Shown: positions 17,904 to 28,619, numbered from the stretch's first letter. The stretch is DNA of 64,000 bases from Sphingopyxis sp. H053 (GCF_001468225.1 NZ_LNRU01000001.1:310001-374000), one strand, 5' to 3'. Notes: generated by a model not told the origin, from the sequence alone. Numbers and translations are program-made.

Positions 17904-18463
17904 GGGAACTGCTCCTAATCATGAGCCCGGTGCCGGGGTTCGGGCGGCAGCCCTCCTTCAGACGTTTTTCATCCTTCCAGCAGGGGCACCTGCATCTTCC
18001 CTTCAATTTCAATGTTGGCGCAGCCGCCGCATATGGCTTACTTCACGCATTCGCTTAGGTGTCGAGCAGATGAGAAGAGATATCTGTGAAAAGGATCTTC
18101 AGCTTTGTCCCGTGTCGGCCGCCTGCCTGTCGGCAGGCGTACCGAGAGCGGACCTTAGACGGACCGTCTGCAAGTGGCGGCCCGTAGCATTCAGGCTCGA
18201 ATAATGGGATATTTGATGTCGAAGAGTCTCGCGCTCGCAGTTGCCAATGCCTTTCTTCTCAGATCATACCCGTAGCGACGCATGTCGATGAATGTCGTTT
18301 TGGCTGATCGTCATACGTAGTCAGTAGCTGCTCGCGATCGGCCCCCTCATCTCTGAAAGGGCGCGCGTGCGTTGAGAACAGGCCACCCGCCGCGAGGGGG
18401 CGTTTGTCCAATGTATGATGCTATGGCGCAGTGCACAATTTTTCGAGAGGAGCTGTCGAAGCT
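17904..18463. other. 560-bp gap, no convincing gene
   Basis: This stretch separates the left-end genes from etfB and is visibly less GC-rich than its surroundings. It holds one GC-rich hairpin, GCCTGCC-TGTC-GGCAGGC (18121-18138), without a T-run. It also holds a 30-codon minus-strand frame (start near 18285, with MRRYGYDLRRKALATASARL) that I cannot support as a gene, and a run of C and G tracts near 18350-18410. The ribosome-binding site and presumably the promoter of etfB lie at its right end. Confidence 0.5.
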
Positions 18464-19213
18464 ATGAAAATCCTCGTCCCCGTAAAGCGGGTGCTCGATT
18501 ACAACGTGAAGCCGCGGGTGAAATCCGACGGCACCGGCGTTGACCTTGCGAATGTCAAAATGTCGATGAACCCGTTCGATGAGATCGGTGTCGAAGAAGC
18601 GATCCGCCTCAAGGAAAAGGGCATCGCGACCGAGATTATCGCCGTCAGCGTCGGTCCGGCAAAGGCGCAGGAAACGCTCCGCACCGCGCTCGCGATGGGC
18701 GCCGACCGTGCGATCCTGGTGCAGACCGACGATGCGGTCGAACCGCTCGCGCTCGCGAAGATTTTCAAGGCGATCGCCGACGCCGAACAGCCCGGCCTTG
18801 TCATCCTTGGCAAGCAGGCGATCGACGACGACAACAACCAGACCGGCCAGATGCTTGCTGCGCTGACGGGCTGGGCGCAGGGCACCTTCGCCAGCGCGGT
18901 CAATGTCGATGGCGACAGCGTCAATGTGACGCGCGAAGTCGACGGCGGCCTTGAAACGGTAAAGCTCAAGCTTCCCGCGATCGTCACCACCGACCTTCGC
19001 CTGAACGAGCCGCGCTACGCTTCGCTGCCGAACATCATGAAGGCGAAGTCGAAGCCGCTCGATACCAAGTCGCCCGCCGATTACGGCGTCGACACGGCGC
19101 CGCGCGTGAAGACGGTCAAGGTTTCGGAACCGCCCGTCCGCTCGGCCGGCGTCAAGGTTGCCGATGTCGATGAACTGGTTGCCAAGCTCAAAGCGCTGGG
19201 AGTGCATTCATGA
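18464..19213 (+). CDS. etfB: Electron transfer flavoprotein beta subunit
   Basis: 249 aa from ATG 18464 (GAGAGGAG upstream). Start [19 protein letters not shown], nucleotide-binding [20 protein letters not shown] and the family pattern [16 protein letters not shown] identify EtfB. With EtfA it forms the FAD/AMP heterodimer that takes electrons from acyl-CoA dehydrogenases and passes them to ETF:quinone oxidoreductase, in the cytoplasm. It overlaps etfA by 4 bp (ATGA). Its position next to four acyl-CoA dehydrogenase genes suggests that it serves this pathway. Confidence 0.96.
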   Translation: MKILVPVKRVLDYNVKPRVKSDGTGVDLANVKMSMNPFDEIGVEEAIRLKEKGIATEIIAVSVGPAKAQETLRTALAMGADRAILVQTDDAVEPLALAKIFKAIADAEQPGLVILGKQAIDDDNNQTGQMLAALTGWAQGTFASAVNVDGDSVNVTREVDGGLETVKLKLPAIVTTDLRLNEPRYASLPNIMKAKSKPLDTKSPADYGVDTAPRVKTVKVSEPPVRSAGVKVADVDELVAKLKALGVHS

Positions 19214-20139
19214 AAACGCTCGTTTGGGTCGAACATGACGGTAGCGCCGTCAAGGACGCCACGCTCGCCGCGGTGACCGCCGCCTCGAAGCTCGGCGAAG
19301 TCCACCTGCTCGTTGCCGGTTCGGGCGTCGATGGCGTCGCCAAGGCGGCTGCCGAAATCGCTGGCGTGGGCAAGGTCCACGTCGCCGACAATGCGGCTTT
19401 CGGTCATAACCTGCCCGAAAATGTCGCGCCGCTCGTCGCCGAGCTGATGGCATCGCACGATGCGTTCGTCGCACCTGCCACGACCACCGGCAAGAATATC
19501 GCGCCGCGCGTTGCCGCCTTGCTCGACGTGATGCAGATTTCGGAAATCCTGTCGGTCGAGGGTCCGAAGACCTTCACCCGCCCGATCTACGCCGGCAATG
19601 CGATCGCGACCGTCGAATCGTCGGACGCGAAGCTCGTCCTCACCGTCCGCGGCACCGCCTTTGAAAAGGCTGCCACCTCGGGCGGTTCGGGCACGGTCGA
19701 AGCCGTCTCGGCGGGCGGCGACACCGGCATCTCGAGCTTCGTCGGCGCCGAAATCGCCAAGTCGGAGCGCCCCGAACTGACCTCGGCCAAGATCATCGTT
19801 TCGGGCGGCCGCGCGCTCGGTTCGAGCGAGAAATATGAAGAAGTTATCGTCCCGCTCGCCGACAAGCTCGGCGCCGCGCTCGGTGCTTCGCGCGCCGCGG
19901 TCGATGCGGGTTATGTCCCCAACGACTATCAGGTCGGCCAGACCGGCAAGATCGTCGCGCCGCAGGTCTATTTCGCGATCGGCATCTCGGGCGCGATCCA
20001 GCATCTCGCCGGCATGAAGGATTCGAAGACGATCGTCGCGATCAACAAGGACGAGGACGCCCCGATCTTCCAGGTCGCCGACTTCGGCCTCGTCGCCGAT
20101 CTCTTCAGCGCCGTTCCCGAACTGACCAGCAGGATCTGA
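19210..20139 (+). CDS. etfA: Electron transfer flavoprotein alpha subunit
   Basis: 309 aa, full length. The C-terminal FAD-binding domain is clear: [18 protein letters not shown], then [40 protein letters not shown] and [16 protein letters not shown]. It is translationally coupled to etfB and followed by a strong terminator, so etfBA is a discrete two-gene operon. No electron-transfer-flavoprotein:ubiquinone oxidoreductase gene lies in the window, so that part must be supplied elsewhere. Confidence 0.96.
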   Translation: MKTLVWVEHDGSAVKDATLAAVTAASKLGEVHLLVAGSGVDGVAKAAAEIAGVGKVHVADNAAFGHNLPENVAPLVAELMASHDAFVAPATTTGKNIAPRVAALLDVMQISEILSVEGPKTFTRPIYAGNAIATVESSDAKLVLTVRGTAFEKAATSGGSGTVEAVSAGGDTGISSFVGAEIAKSERPELTSAKIIVSGGRALGSSEKYEEVIVPLADKLGAALGASRAAVDAGYVPNDYQVGQTGKIVAPQVYFAIGISGAIQHLAGMKDSKTIVAINKDEDAPIFQVADFGLVADLFSAVPELTSRI

Positions 20140-20162
20140 TCTATCGCGATAAGAGCACGATG

Positions 20163-20191
20163 TGGCCGCGGGCAACCGCGGCCATTTTTTT
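20163..20191 (+). terminator. Rho-independent terminator after etfA
   Basis: TGGCCGCGG-GCAA-CCGCGGCCA followed by seven T residues, 23 bp past the etfA stop. Confidence 0.93.
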
Positions 20192-20375
20192 GCGTTCGCG
20201 GATCATGCTTTTCGTCTTGGGACTATGCGTCGCATACGTTCTCCCCCCTCTTCATGCCCCCCAAACCGGAGGGGGCGGCACGCCTTTGCGACCCTTGTAG
20301 ATATGCTTCCCAGAATGGGGATGCGGCTGGGCCGATCGCACATCCCGACACGTCAGGCCAACAAGGGGAAGTTTA

Positions 20376-21464
20376 ATGTCTGCGCCCTCGCTGTTCGATC
20401 CCATCAAGCTAGGTGATATCGAAGCACCCAACCGTATCATCATGGCGCCGCTGACGCGTGGTCGCGCGGGGTCCGATTTCGTTCCGACCGCGCTTGCTCT
20501 GGAACACTATCGCCAACGCGCATCGGCCGGGCTGATCATTTCGGAAGCGACGGGCATCTCGCAGGAAGGGCTCGGCTGGCCTTTTACGCCCGGCCTTTGG
20601 ACGGATGCCCAGGTTGAAGGATGGAAACCGATAACCGACGCCGTGCATGCCGCCGGCGGCCGGATCATGGCGCAACTCTGGCATATGGGGCGGCTGGTCC
20701 ATCCGCTGTTCAATGACGGCAAGGCACCGGTCTCCGCCTCGGCCACCAAGGCCGAGGGACGCGCCTATACCTCCGCCGGGCGTCAGGATTATGTAACCGC
20801 GCGCGCGCTGCGTCTCGACGAGATTCCGCGCCTGATCGCGGATTATGCGAAAGCCGCCGAAAATGCGAAGCGAGCCGGTTTCGACGGCGTTCAACTGCAT
20901 AGCGCCAATGGCTATTTGATCGACCAGTTCCTGCGCGGCAGCACCAATTTGCGTGACGATGATTATGGCGGGCCGGTGGAAAACCGCATCCGGCTGCTTC
21001 GCGAGGTGACCGAGGCGCTCATCGCGGTCTGGGGCGCGGGCCGGGTCGCCGTTCGCTTTTCGCCCAATGGCGACTCGCAGGGGGCCGACGATTGCGCGCC
21101 CGAGGCACTGTTTCCTGCCGCCGCTGCTGCGCTCGATGCGCTCGGCATCGCCTTCCTCGAATTGCGCGAACCTGGACCCGATGGAACCTTTGGGAGCACC
21201 GAGGTCCCGAAGCAATCGCCCGCGATCCGCAAGGCGTTCAAGGGATCGCTGATCCTCAACAGCGATTATGACGCCAGAACGGCGCAGGCCGATCTGACAA
21301 GCGGCATCGCCGATGCTGTCAGTTTCGGTCGGCCGTTCATCAGCAATCCCGATCTCGTCGAACGCATTCGGGTCGGCGCCGAATGGACGCCCGACAATCC
21401 GCGGACCTGGTATTCGCCGGGCGGCGAGGGGTACACGGATTATCCCGCGCTCGTGCCGGCATAG
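20376..21464 (+). CDS. Old Yellow Enzyme family NADH:flavin oxidoreductase
   Basis: 362 aa from ATG 20376 (AAGGGGAA upstream). An FMN TIM barrel of the NemA/alkene-reductase type: N-terminal LFDPIKLGDIEAPNRIIMAP, GRIMAQLWHMGRLVHP, the active-site FDGVQLHSANGYLIDQFL (His-x2-Asn) and the C-terminal phosphate site DAVSFGRPFISNPDL. Such enzymes reduce activated C=C bonds with NAD(P)H. In this context it could saturate an enone or enal in the imported substrate. The MFS gene follows after 47 bp and may be co-transcribed. Confidence 0.92.
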   Translation: MSAPSLFDPIKLGDIEAPNRIIMAPLTRGRAGSDFVPTALALEHYRQRASAGLIISEATGISQEGLGWPFTPGLWTDAQVEGWKPITDAVHAAGGRIMAQLWHMGRLVHPLFNDGKAPVSASATKAEGRAYTSAGRQDYVTARALRLDEIPRLIADYAKAAENAKRAGFDGVQLHSANGYLIDQFLRGSTNLRDDDYGGPVENRIRLLREVTEALIAVWGAGRVAVRFSPNGDSQGADDCAPEALFPAAAAALDALGIAFLELREPGPDGTFGSTEVPKQSPAIRKAFKGSLILNSDYDARTAQADLTSGIADAVSFGRPFISNPDLVERIRVGAEWTPDNPRTWYSPGGEGYTDYPALVPA

Positions 21465-21511
21465 GCAAACAGTCACGGTGAAGATTGCAAAAACCCGGGA
21501 GGAAAAGCGAC

Positions 21512-23104
21512 ATGGCCGATGACGCTGAGGGCCGCGGCCACCCGGAGGTTGTAGGCAAGCCGTCGGGTTATGCATGGTATGTGCTGGGCGTCCTGTTCCT
21601 CGTCTATTTGATCAACTTCGTCGATCGCCAGCTGATCACCATCCTCGCTCCCGGCATCAAGCAAGACCTAGGTCTTGACGATGCCGATATCGGCTTTCTT
21701 TATGGCACCGCCTTCGCGGTATTCTATGCCTTGTTCGGCATTCCCTTGGGGCGCCTCGCCGATTCATGGCATCGGGTGCATCTTCTGACTATCGGCCTCG
21801 CCTTATGGTCCGCCATGACGGTGATTTCGGGCTTCGCTCGCAACGGCGCCATGCTAGCCGGCGCGCGCATCGGCGTTGGTGTCGGCGAAGCATCGGCGAG
21901 CCCCGCCGCCTATTCGATGCTTTCGGATATATTTCCCAAAAACATGCGCGCGACCGCTCTCGCCGTCTATTCGGCCGGCGCCTATCTCGGCGGTGGTCTG
22001 TCGCTGATGATCGGTGGCCATATCGTCGGCGCCTGGGACCGCGCTTATCCTGATGGCGGAGCCTTGGGGCTGGCCGGATGGCAGATAGCCTTCATTGCGG
22101 TCGGCGCGCCGGGCCTGCTCTTGGCGGTGTGGGTCGCAACGCTTCGGGAACCGGCACGCGGTGCGATGGACGGCGTTCCCACTACAGTCTCGGCCACGCC
22201 CTTTCAGGGTTTTGTCGATGAATTATTCGCCGTTATTCCGCCGTTCACGCTGGTCAGCGCGGCGCGAAGGGGGGCGGCAGCGCTGGCGACCAACCTTGCG
22301 GTCGCGGCATTGATATCCGGGATCGCGTGGTGTCTGATCAGATGGACCGGGGCGCAGATGCAATGGATCTGCGTCGGTATCGGCTATTATGCGACTTTCT
22401 CATGGGCTTGTTCGCTGCGGCAGGGCGATCGGCCGACATTCGAGCTGATATGGGGATCCCCGGCTTTTCTCGCGACGATATTGAGCTACGGCCTCGTTGC
22501 TTTCGTAAGTTATGGCGCGATCGGTTTTGCTCCGATCTATGCGTTCGAAGTGTTGGGCGAGAGCGCCGACATGGTCGGATTATGGGTGGGCGGCGGTTGT
22601 GCCGGGGCCGGTTTTATGGGCGTCATTCTCGGCGGGCGGGTGTCGGATCATATGCACCGGCGCACCCCCGCGGGGCGCATATATGTCATGGCTGCGGCGC
22701 TTCTGGCGGCCGTCGCGCCGATCTGGTTCGCGTTCCAGATCCGGGGAGCGAGCGGGACCGGGGCGCCCTTTCTGTGGTTCGCTTTCTGGATTGCGGCGAT
22801 GACCTTTTTCTTCAGCGCGATCATCGGCGCCGTCGCCGCGACGACACAGGATCTTGTCCTGCCGCGAATGCGCGGCACGGCGGCTGCGACCCTGCTCTTG
22901 TCGACGACGCTGGTCGGCCTCGCGCTCGGCCCCTATACAATCGGTGCCATATCGGTTGAGACCGGCGAACTGGGTTTTGCGGTCACTCTCGCTCTGGGTG
23001 TCGTGCCCCTCGCACTTATCTGTCTCTTCATCGCTTGGCTGCGGGTGCCGTTCGAAGCCGCGACTGTTGTCGAACGCGCGCGTGCGGCGGGAGAAGCGAT
23101 CTGA
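21512..23104 (+). CDS. MFS transporter, spinster-like
   Basis: 530 aa from ATG 21512, chosen because GGGAGG lies 10 bases upstream; the frame is open from 21485. Twelve predicted membrane segments begin with YAWYVLGVLFLVYLINFVDR, with the MFS loop motif GRLADSWHR between segments 2 and 3 and ARIGVGVGEAS in segment 4. This is the spinster-like subset often found next to TonB receptors in sphingomonad catabolic clusters. It is an inner-membrane carrier; whether it imports substrate or exports an intermediate cannot be told. Confidence 0.88.
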   Translation: MADDAEGRGHPEVVGKPSGYAWYVLGVLFLVYLINFVDRQLITILAPGIKQDLGLDDADIGFLYGTAFAVFYALFGIPLGRLADSWHRVHLLTIGLALWSAMTVISGFARNGAMLAGARIGVGVGEASASPAAYSMLSDIFPKNMRATALAVYSAGAYLGGGLSLMIGGHIVGAWDRAYPDGGALGLAGWQIAFIAVGAPGLLLAVWVATLREPARGAMDGVPTTVSATPFQGFVDELFAVIPPFTLVSAARRGAAALATNLAVAALISGIAWCLIRWTGAQMQWICVGIGYYATFSWACSLRQGDRPTFELIWGSPAFLATILSYGLVAFVSYGAIGFAPIYAFEVLGESADMVGLWVGGGCAGAGFMGVILGGRVSDHMHRRTPAGRIYVMAAALLAAVAPIWFAFQIRGASGTGAPFLWFAFWIAAMTFFFSAIIGAVAATTQDLVLPRMRGTAAATLLLSTTLVGLALGPYTIGAISVETGELGFAVTLALGVVPLALICLFIAWLRVPFEAATVVERARAAGEAI

Positions 23105-23239
23105 CGCATTTCCGGCTTTCGAGCAACCTTCGCCGAAGCCATGGAGGATGCGCTGCCCCCTCGGAAGGGGGGGTAGCGACACCCCCCATCTATTTTACGC
23201 TCCCACCGGCAACAGAAAATACAAGTTGGGAGGGATGAT

Positions 23240-25795
23240 ATGCTCAAGAGAAGATTGCTGGCATCGGCCTGCGTGGTGATGATGCCCATAAGCGCTCATG
23301 CTCAGGATCGGACGGCCCCTGATGGCGCCTCGTCGGCGGAGCAAAGCGCCACGGATGGCTCCGAAATCATCGTCACTGCGACGCTGCGGAAGGAAAATCT
23401 GCAAAAGGTGCCGATCGCCGTTACCGCGGTGAGCGGCGATGCGCTCGAAAAGCGCGGCATCAATGATCTGAAGTCGCTGGACAACGTCACGCCGAGCTTC
23501 AGCCTGCAAACCGCCAACAACGAATCCGGCACCGCGCAGATACGCATCCGCGGCATCGGCACGTCGGGCAACAATATCGGCCTCGAAAGCGCCGTCGGAA
23601 TCTTCCTCGACGGCGTCTATCTCAGCCGGCCGAGCGTGGCGCTCGGCGATCTCGTCGACCTCGAACAGGTCGAAGTCCTTCGTGGGCCGCAGGGCACCCT
23701 GTTCGGTCGCAACACGTCGTCGGGCGCACTCAATATCCGGACCCACAAGCCCGCCCTCGATCAGGTCGAGGGCTTTGCCAATCTGACCTACGGCAATTTC
23801 GATCACTATAGTGTGCAGATGGGGGCGTCGGTGCCGGTCATCGCCGACAAGCTGGCGGTCCGCGTGTCGGGCGCCTGGCGCAAGCGCGATGGCTGGGTGA
23901 TCGATGCGGCCGGCGACGACAACTACAACCGCAATCGCTACCTTGTTCGCGGCCAGCTCTATTGGGAGCCGAATCCCGATGTCAGCCTGCGTCTGATCGC
24001 CGACTATTCGAAATCGAACGAGAATTGCTGCGCTCCGGTTGTCATCAAGGAGGGCAGCTATGTCGCGGCCGGCATCTATACGGCGGTGGGTCTGCCGGCG
24101 AACGGCGGCGTCGGGGTTTCAGGTCCGGAAGCCGTCAAGCAGCGGCGCGCACCCTCGCTCGATCCGTTCAATGACGATCAGCGTCAGTGGGGATTGTCGG
24201 GGGAACTCAACTGGCAGATCGGCGATGCCGCGCTGACCGCGATCACCAGCTATCGCGACTATCGATCGACGACCACGTCGGATTCCGACGTCAGCGAACT
24301 CAGCGTGCTGGTTGGACCGGGCGCGGCCAACGATCCGGCCGGCCGTCTTCCGGGCTATACGAGGGTCAAGACCTTCAGCCAGGAACTGCGGCTCGCGGGG
24401 AGTGCGTTTGATGGCCGGCTGGACTATCTCGTCGGCGCCTATTTTGTCGACGAGCGTATCGAGCAACTGCAATCCTTTGCCTTTGGCCCTGATTTCCAGC
24501 GCTATATCAGCACCGTGCTGAAATCGGTCGGCGTACCCGGCACCAACCCTGCGCGCGACATTTTCGCGGGCGGGGTCGAAGCCAACGGCACCTATGCGAA
24601 CAATCTGTTCCATCAGTCGGGGCAGAACTGGTCGTTGTTCACCAACAACACGTTCCACGTCACCGATGCGATCGGTTTCAATTTCGGACTGCGCTATTCG
24701 AACGACCGCAAGCGCGGCACCTTTGATCAGATATCGGCCTCTTCGGACGCCTGTTCGGCGGTGGCCGCCAATCTGCCCAATCTGCCGGCGTCGCTGCGGC
24801 CGCTCGGTCCGGCGGTGGTGAGCCTGACGTGCTTCCCGCTGGCGGCGAAGGTCGGCGCGTTCGCCAACGCGCCCGTCGAGTTCGACCGCAAGTTCAAGGA
24901 TGAGCAGCTTGTCTATACGCTCAAGCTGACCGCCGAGCTTGGTAGCAACACCAACAGCTATGCCAGCTACAGCCGCGGATACAAAGCGGGCGGGTTCAAC
25001 CTCGATCCGACTGCCGCGATCGGCGGCGCCTCGCCGGCCTTTAAAGCCGAAAAGGTCAGCGCCTATGAACTCGGCATCAAATCGCAGCTTCTCGACCGCG
25101 CGCTGACCGTCAACCTGGCCCTCTTCCACCAGGACTTCAGCGATTTCCAGCTTCTGGAGTTCACGGGGGTGCAGTATCTGACCTTCAATGTGCCGAAGGT
25201 GAAAAGCACGGGCGCCGAGTTGGAGTTCACCGCCCGGGTTTCTCCGGAATTCACCCTGACGGGCGGGCTGACCTACACCGACGCGCGCTATCCGAAGGAT
25301 TGTGGCGGGCCGAATCCTGCGCCGCAGGTTGCGACCTTGTGCGGTCAGGTGATGCAGAATGCGCCCGAATGGGTCACGACGATGGCGGCCGACTACAGCA
25401 AGGATATCGGTTCAAAGCTGAATTTCGGTTTCAATGCTTCGGCTCGTATGGAGTCTGATCGGAGAACGGCACCGCAGGCCCTGCTGAACGTAGCGGCGGG
25501 TACGGGAACCGAAGGGCCAACGCTGAACCGGATCAAGGGACCGTATGATATCCAGGATGGCAATGTGAAGGTGAACCTGCGCGCCGGACTCGGCGATCAG
25601 GATGGTCTCTGGCGGGTCGAGCTGTGGGCGAATAATGTCTTCAATGTTCAGACGTGGGGGATCGTTTCGAACACGCCTTTGCGCGGTGTGGGTACGCTTC
25701 CCGGCCCGATCAATGCGGGTGGCGCGAGCGTTTCGCGGATGGTCTTCCTACAGGAGCCGCGTACCTATGGCGTGACGTTGAAGACGAAATTCTGA
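23240..25795 (+). CDS. TonB-dependent receptor
   Basis: 851 aa with the signal peptide MLKRRLLASACVVMMPISAHA. A TonB-box-like region (DGSEIIVTATLRKENL) leads into the plug domain (VPIAVTAVSGDALEKRGI, LEQVEVLRGPQGTLFGRNT), then a long 22-strand beta-barrel ending in the outer-membrane sorting residue F (EPRTYGVTLKTKF). It takes up a substrate, probably hydrophobic, across the outer membrane. It follows the OYE-MFS pair by 135 bp and converges on the LuxR regulator gene. Confidence 0.93.
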   Translation: MLKRRLLASACVVMMPISAHAQDRTAPDGASSAEQSATDGSEIIVTATLRKENLQKVPIAVTAVSGDALEKRGINDLKSLDNVTPSFSLQTANNESGTAQIRIRGIGTSGNNIGLESAVGIFLDGVYLSRPSVALGDLVDLEQVEVLRGPQGTLFGRNTSSGALNIRTHKPALDQVEGFANLTYGNFDHYSVQMGASVPVIADKLAVRVSGAWRKRDGWVIDAAGDDNYNRNRYLVRGQLYWEPNPDVSLRLIADYSKSNENCCAPVVIKEGSYVAAGIYTAVGLPANGGVGVSGPEAVKQRRAPSLDPFNDDQRQWGLSGELNWQIGDAALTAITSYRDYRSTTTSDSDVSELSVLVGPGAANDPAGRLPGYTRVKTFSQELRLAGSAFDGRLDYLVGAYFVDERIEQLQSFAFGPDFQRYISTVLKSVGVPGTNPARDIFAGGVEANGTYANNLFHQSGQNWSLFTNNTFHVTDAIGFNFGLRYSNDRKRGTFDQISASSDACSAVAANLPNLPASLRPLGPAVVSLTCFPLAAKVGAFANAPVEFDRKFKDEQLVYTLKLTAELGSNTNSYASYSRGYKAGGFNLDPTAAIGGASPAFKAEKVSAYELGIKSQLLDRALTVNLALFHQDFSDFQLLEFTGVQYLTFNVPKVKSTGAELEFTARVSPEFTLTGGLTYTDARYPKDCGGPNPAPQVATLCGQVMQNAPEWVTTMAADYSKDIGSKLNFGFNASARMESDRRTAPQALLNVAAGTGTEGPTLNRIKGPYDIQDGNVKVNLRAGLGDQDGLWRVELWANNVFNVQTWGIVSNTPLRGVGTLPGPINAGGASVSRMVFLQEPRTYGVTLKTKF

Positions 25796-25812
25796 GGTCG
25801 CTTTGAACGGGG

Positions 25813-25848
25813 CGATGGCGGAAAGTGCAAAAGCGCTTTCCGCCATCG
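25813..25848. terminator. Hairpin between convergent TonB receptor and LuxR genes
   Basis: CGATGGCGGAAAG (25813-25825) is the exact inverse of CTTTCCGCCATCG (25836-25848). It lies 18 bp after the receptor stop and 18 bp from the regulator stop, a bidirectional terminator position, but there is no strong T-run. Confidence 0.6.
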
Positions 25849-25865
25849 TTGCGAGGCCAGGTTCG

Positions 25866-28586
25866 TCAATCAATCAGGCCATGACGCCGCGCCCAGGTCA
25901 CGGCATGATAGCGGCTCGATACGCCGAGCTTCTGGAAGATATTCTTCAGATTCCATTTCACCGTCTCGATCGAAATGCCGATCGTCGACGCAATCCGCTT
26001 GTTCGACATATTGGCGGCCAGCAGGCGAATGATCTCCTCCTCGCGCGGGCTGAGCGGCGAAGCATCTTCGCTGCCGGTCTGGACGAGCGGGGCGGCCGGC
26101 TGGTCGTGCTCGAACGCGCTCAGCAGCATTTCGATATAGGCGATCGTATCGGTATCGCGCTTTCGGGTTGGCTCGATCTTTCCCAATAGCCGCGCCGCTG
26201 CCTGGCCCTCGTCCAGAAAGGTTCGGACAAGTCCGAGGCTTTGCCCCCTGAAGAGCGCGCGTTCGAAATGCTCCTGCGATCGATCGAGGTCGCCTCCCGC
26301 TTCAGCGATGCGCGCCTGAAGCAGGTCGAGCGTGACGAGCCATCGACGGTGATCCATCGCTTCGGCAAGGGTCCAAGCCGCGTCAGCCTCGTCGCGCGCG
26401 GCGTCGATATGCTGATCGAACAGCGCCAGTCGCGCGCGGGCGCAATGACCGATGATTCCGATCTCGGCAAAAATGCCTTTCGGATTGGCGTTGCGCTTTT
26501 GCACCTCCGACAATTGCCGGATGGTGGCGCGGGCCGCATTGGTCGATCGCTCCTCGATCTCGATCTCGAGACGCAGGAGCAGAAGGTTGGCGATGCCGCG
26601 ATCCAGCCCGAAAGACCGGAATGTCTCGAGATGGGTTTCCACCACCGCGAGCGCCCCCTTGTTCGAGAGGCGCCTTTCCAGGCGCGCTTCGGCGAGCGAT
26701 GCGAAGATCATGAACTGGGCAAAAGCCCGCTGGATATTCTGTTGCCGGTTGGCGAGCATATCGCGCGCTTCGTCCAGCCGGTTGAGCTCGCACAGCGCAT
26801 AGGCGATATTTACGCCAAGAAGATCGGCGCTGGCGGACCGTCGCCTGTCGTGCGTCAGGCTGTGCCGATAGAGGTCTTCGAGGAGGGGCAGGGCCTCTGC
26901 GACACGGCCCTGAAGCAGCAGCGCCATCGCGCGGCCGTCCAGCGCCATCAGCGCCATCCCGTCATGCGGCTCATGCAATTGGGCCTCGTACCGATCGACC
27001 AACGCATAGGCTTCGTCGAAGCGAGCGGCGCCCGCGAGCGCGATCGTCTGGGCACCGATGATCAAATGACGCTCGAAGCTGCTTGCCTCCTCCGGGACCG
27101 CAAGACCGTCGACCAGGCCGAGCGCGCGATCGGTATCGTCCCGGCGAAGAGCGATCGTCGCTTGCAGAAGCGTGCGGTGGAAGCGATCGGTCGCATCCTG
27201 TTGTTCGGGGAAATAGGCGTCGAGCGCCGCCGCTTGCGCCGAGGCGCCGACGAAGGCCAGCGTGATGCTGCAGAAATAGACGAGCTTGGGATAAGGGGCG
27301 ATCGCGGACAGCGGCAGGGCGTTCACCAGGCGGTGCAGCGCTCCCATCTGGCTCAGCCGCCACATATCGGGTGTCACGCGCTGGGCGACCGATGCGGCGA
27401 AGGCGGGATCGTCGCCCTGCGCGGCATGGCCGATCGCTTCGACGACCATGTCGTGCGCGTCGAACCAGCGGCTCGCATGGCGATGAAACCCCTGGATGAC
27501 TGCTGCGGGGTGGCGTGTGAGCCGCGCCTTGAGGAAGTCGTTCAGCATCGGATGAAAGTGGAACCATGGCTCGTGGTCATTCGATTCGTCGCGCACGAGA
27601 AGGAGGTTGTCCTGCTCGATCCTGGCGATCATCGCTTCCGCGTCGCCCCGACCAGTCATCGCGTACGCGAGCGAGGCATTGAAACGCCGGCAGAGTGACA
27701 GGATTTCCATGAATTCGGCGACGTCCGGCGACAGCGATCCGACGACCTCTTTCGTCAGATAGCTATGGAGGTCGCTCGATTCCCAATCCATCTGTGCGAT
27801 ATCGATTTCGCCGGCGGGCTTTTGCTTCAGCATGATCGACAGAAGTTGAAGGCTGGCTGGCCAGCCGTTGGTCAGGTCGTGAATTTCCATCGACTGACTG
27901 GCGCTCAGCTTCGCGGACCCGAGGCTATGGCGGAGAAAGGATCGCGTTTCGGTGAGGCTGAACGGCAAGTCCGCGCATTCGATCTCGGCGACCTGTCCCA
28001 TGACGCGCAGCTTGGCGAGGCTGAGCGGCGGCATCGCGCGCGAAGCCAGCGTGACGTGAAGATTGCCCGGATTGTGGTCGATCAGCTTTTGCAGAAACTG
28101 ATGCGCCCGCGGATCCTGGATACAATGATAATCGTCGATGAGCAGATAGAGATCTTCGTCCTGCGTCGCCAGCGCGTTGACGATCGCGGCGATCGCGCGG
28201 TCGATCTGCCCGGTGCCTTCGCTGATCAGCAGCAGATCTTCGTCAAGCTGGAGGCCGAGTTGTTCGAGCGCGGCGAGACAGTGGGCGGCGAAGGAGGCAA
28301 GCCCGTCCTCGTCGATGCTGAGCGACAGCCAACATATGCGGCTGCCCTGTTTCATCAGCTCCTGCCGCCATTGTGCGAGCAGGCTCGTCTTTCCGAAACC
28401 CGGGCTGCCGGTAACGAGCGTCAGCTTCGCGTGACGGTCGCGCCACAATTTCTTCAGCAAATCGGTTCGCGGGATATAGCGCGAACCGATGCGCGGCGGG
28501 ACAAAACAGTCCGGGACGGTCGTACCGGCTTCAGTCGATGCGGGGTGGCTCTCCATCGGCGCTACTATAATTGTCCGGTTGCTCAT
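25866..28586 (-). CDS. MalT-like large ATP-binding LuxR family regulator (LAL) 1
   Basis: 906 aa. An N-terminal STAND-type NTPase contains the Walker A GSPGFGKT (residues 60-67) and Walker B-like YLLIDDYH. A long helical, TPR-like middle follows, then a C-terminal LuxR helix-turn-helix (SPREEEIIRLLAANMSNKRI, TVKWNLKNIFQKLGVSSRYH). MalT-type regulators bind an inducer and ATP before activating promoters. The gene lies at the end of a minus-strand unit: acyl-CoA ligase, DUF1254 protein, regulator. A closely related regulator lies at 38221-40953. Confidence 0.92.
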   Translation of the reverse strand: MSNRTIIVAPMESHPASTEAGTTVPDCFVPPRIGSRYIPRTDLLKKLWRDRHAKLTLVTGSPGFGKTSLLAQWRQELMKQGSRICWLSLSIDEDGLASFAAHCLAALEQLGLQLDEDLLLISEGTGQIDRAIAAIVNALATQDEDLYLLIDDYHCIQDPRAHQFLQKLIDHNPGNLHVTLASRAMPPLSLAKLRVMGQVAEIECADLPFSLTETRSFLRHSLGSAKLSASQSMEIHDLTNGWPASLQLLSIMLKQKPAGEIDIAQMDWESSDLHSYLTKEVVGSLSPDVAEFMEILSLCRRFNASLAYAMTGRGDAEAMIARIEQDNLLLVRDESNDHEPWFHFHPMLNDFLKARLTRHPAAVIQGFHRHASRWFDAHDMVVEAIGHAAQGDDPAFAASVAQRVTPDMWRLSQMGALHRLVNALPLSAIAPYPKLVYFCSITLAFVGASAQAAALDAYFPEQQDATDRFHRTLLQATIALRRDDTDRALGLVDGLAVPEEASSFERHLIIGAQTIALAGAARFDEAYALVDRYEAQLHEPHDGMALMALDGRAMALLLQGRVAEALPLLEDLYRHSLTHDRRRSASADLLGVNIAYALCELNRLDEARDMLANRQQNIQRAFAQFMIFASLAEARLERRLSNKGALAVVETHLETFRSFGLDRGIANLLLLRLEIEIEERSTNAARATIRQLSEVQKRNANPKGIFAEIGIIGHCARARLALFDQHIDAARDEADAAWTLAEAMDHRRWLVTLDLLQARIAEAGGDLDRSQEHFERALFRGQSLGLVRTFLDEGQAAARLLGKIEPTRKRDTDTIAYIEMLLSAFEHDQPAAPLVQTGSEDASPLSPREEEIIRLLAANMSNKRIASTIGISIETVKWNLKNIFQKLGVSSRYHAVTWARRHGLID

Positions 28587-28619
28587 TCCTATCCCTCCCC
28601 GTCGGAGGGGACGTCGCGG

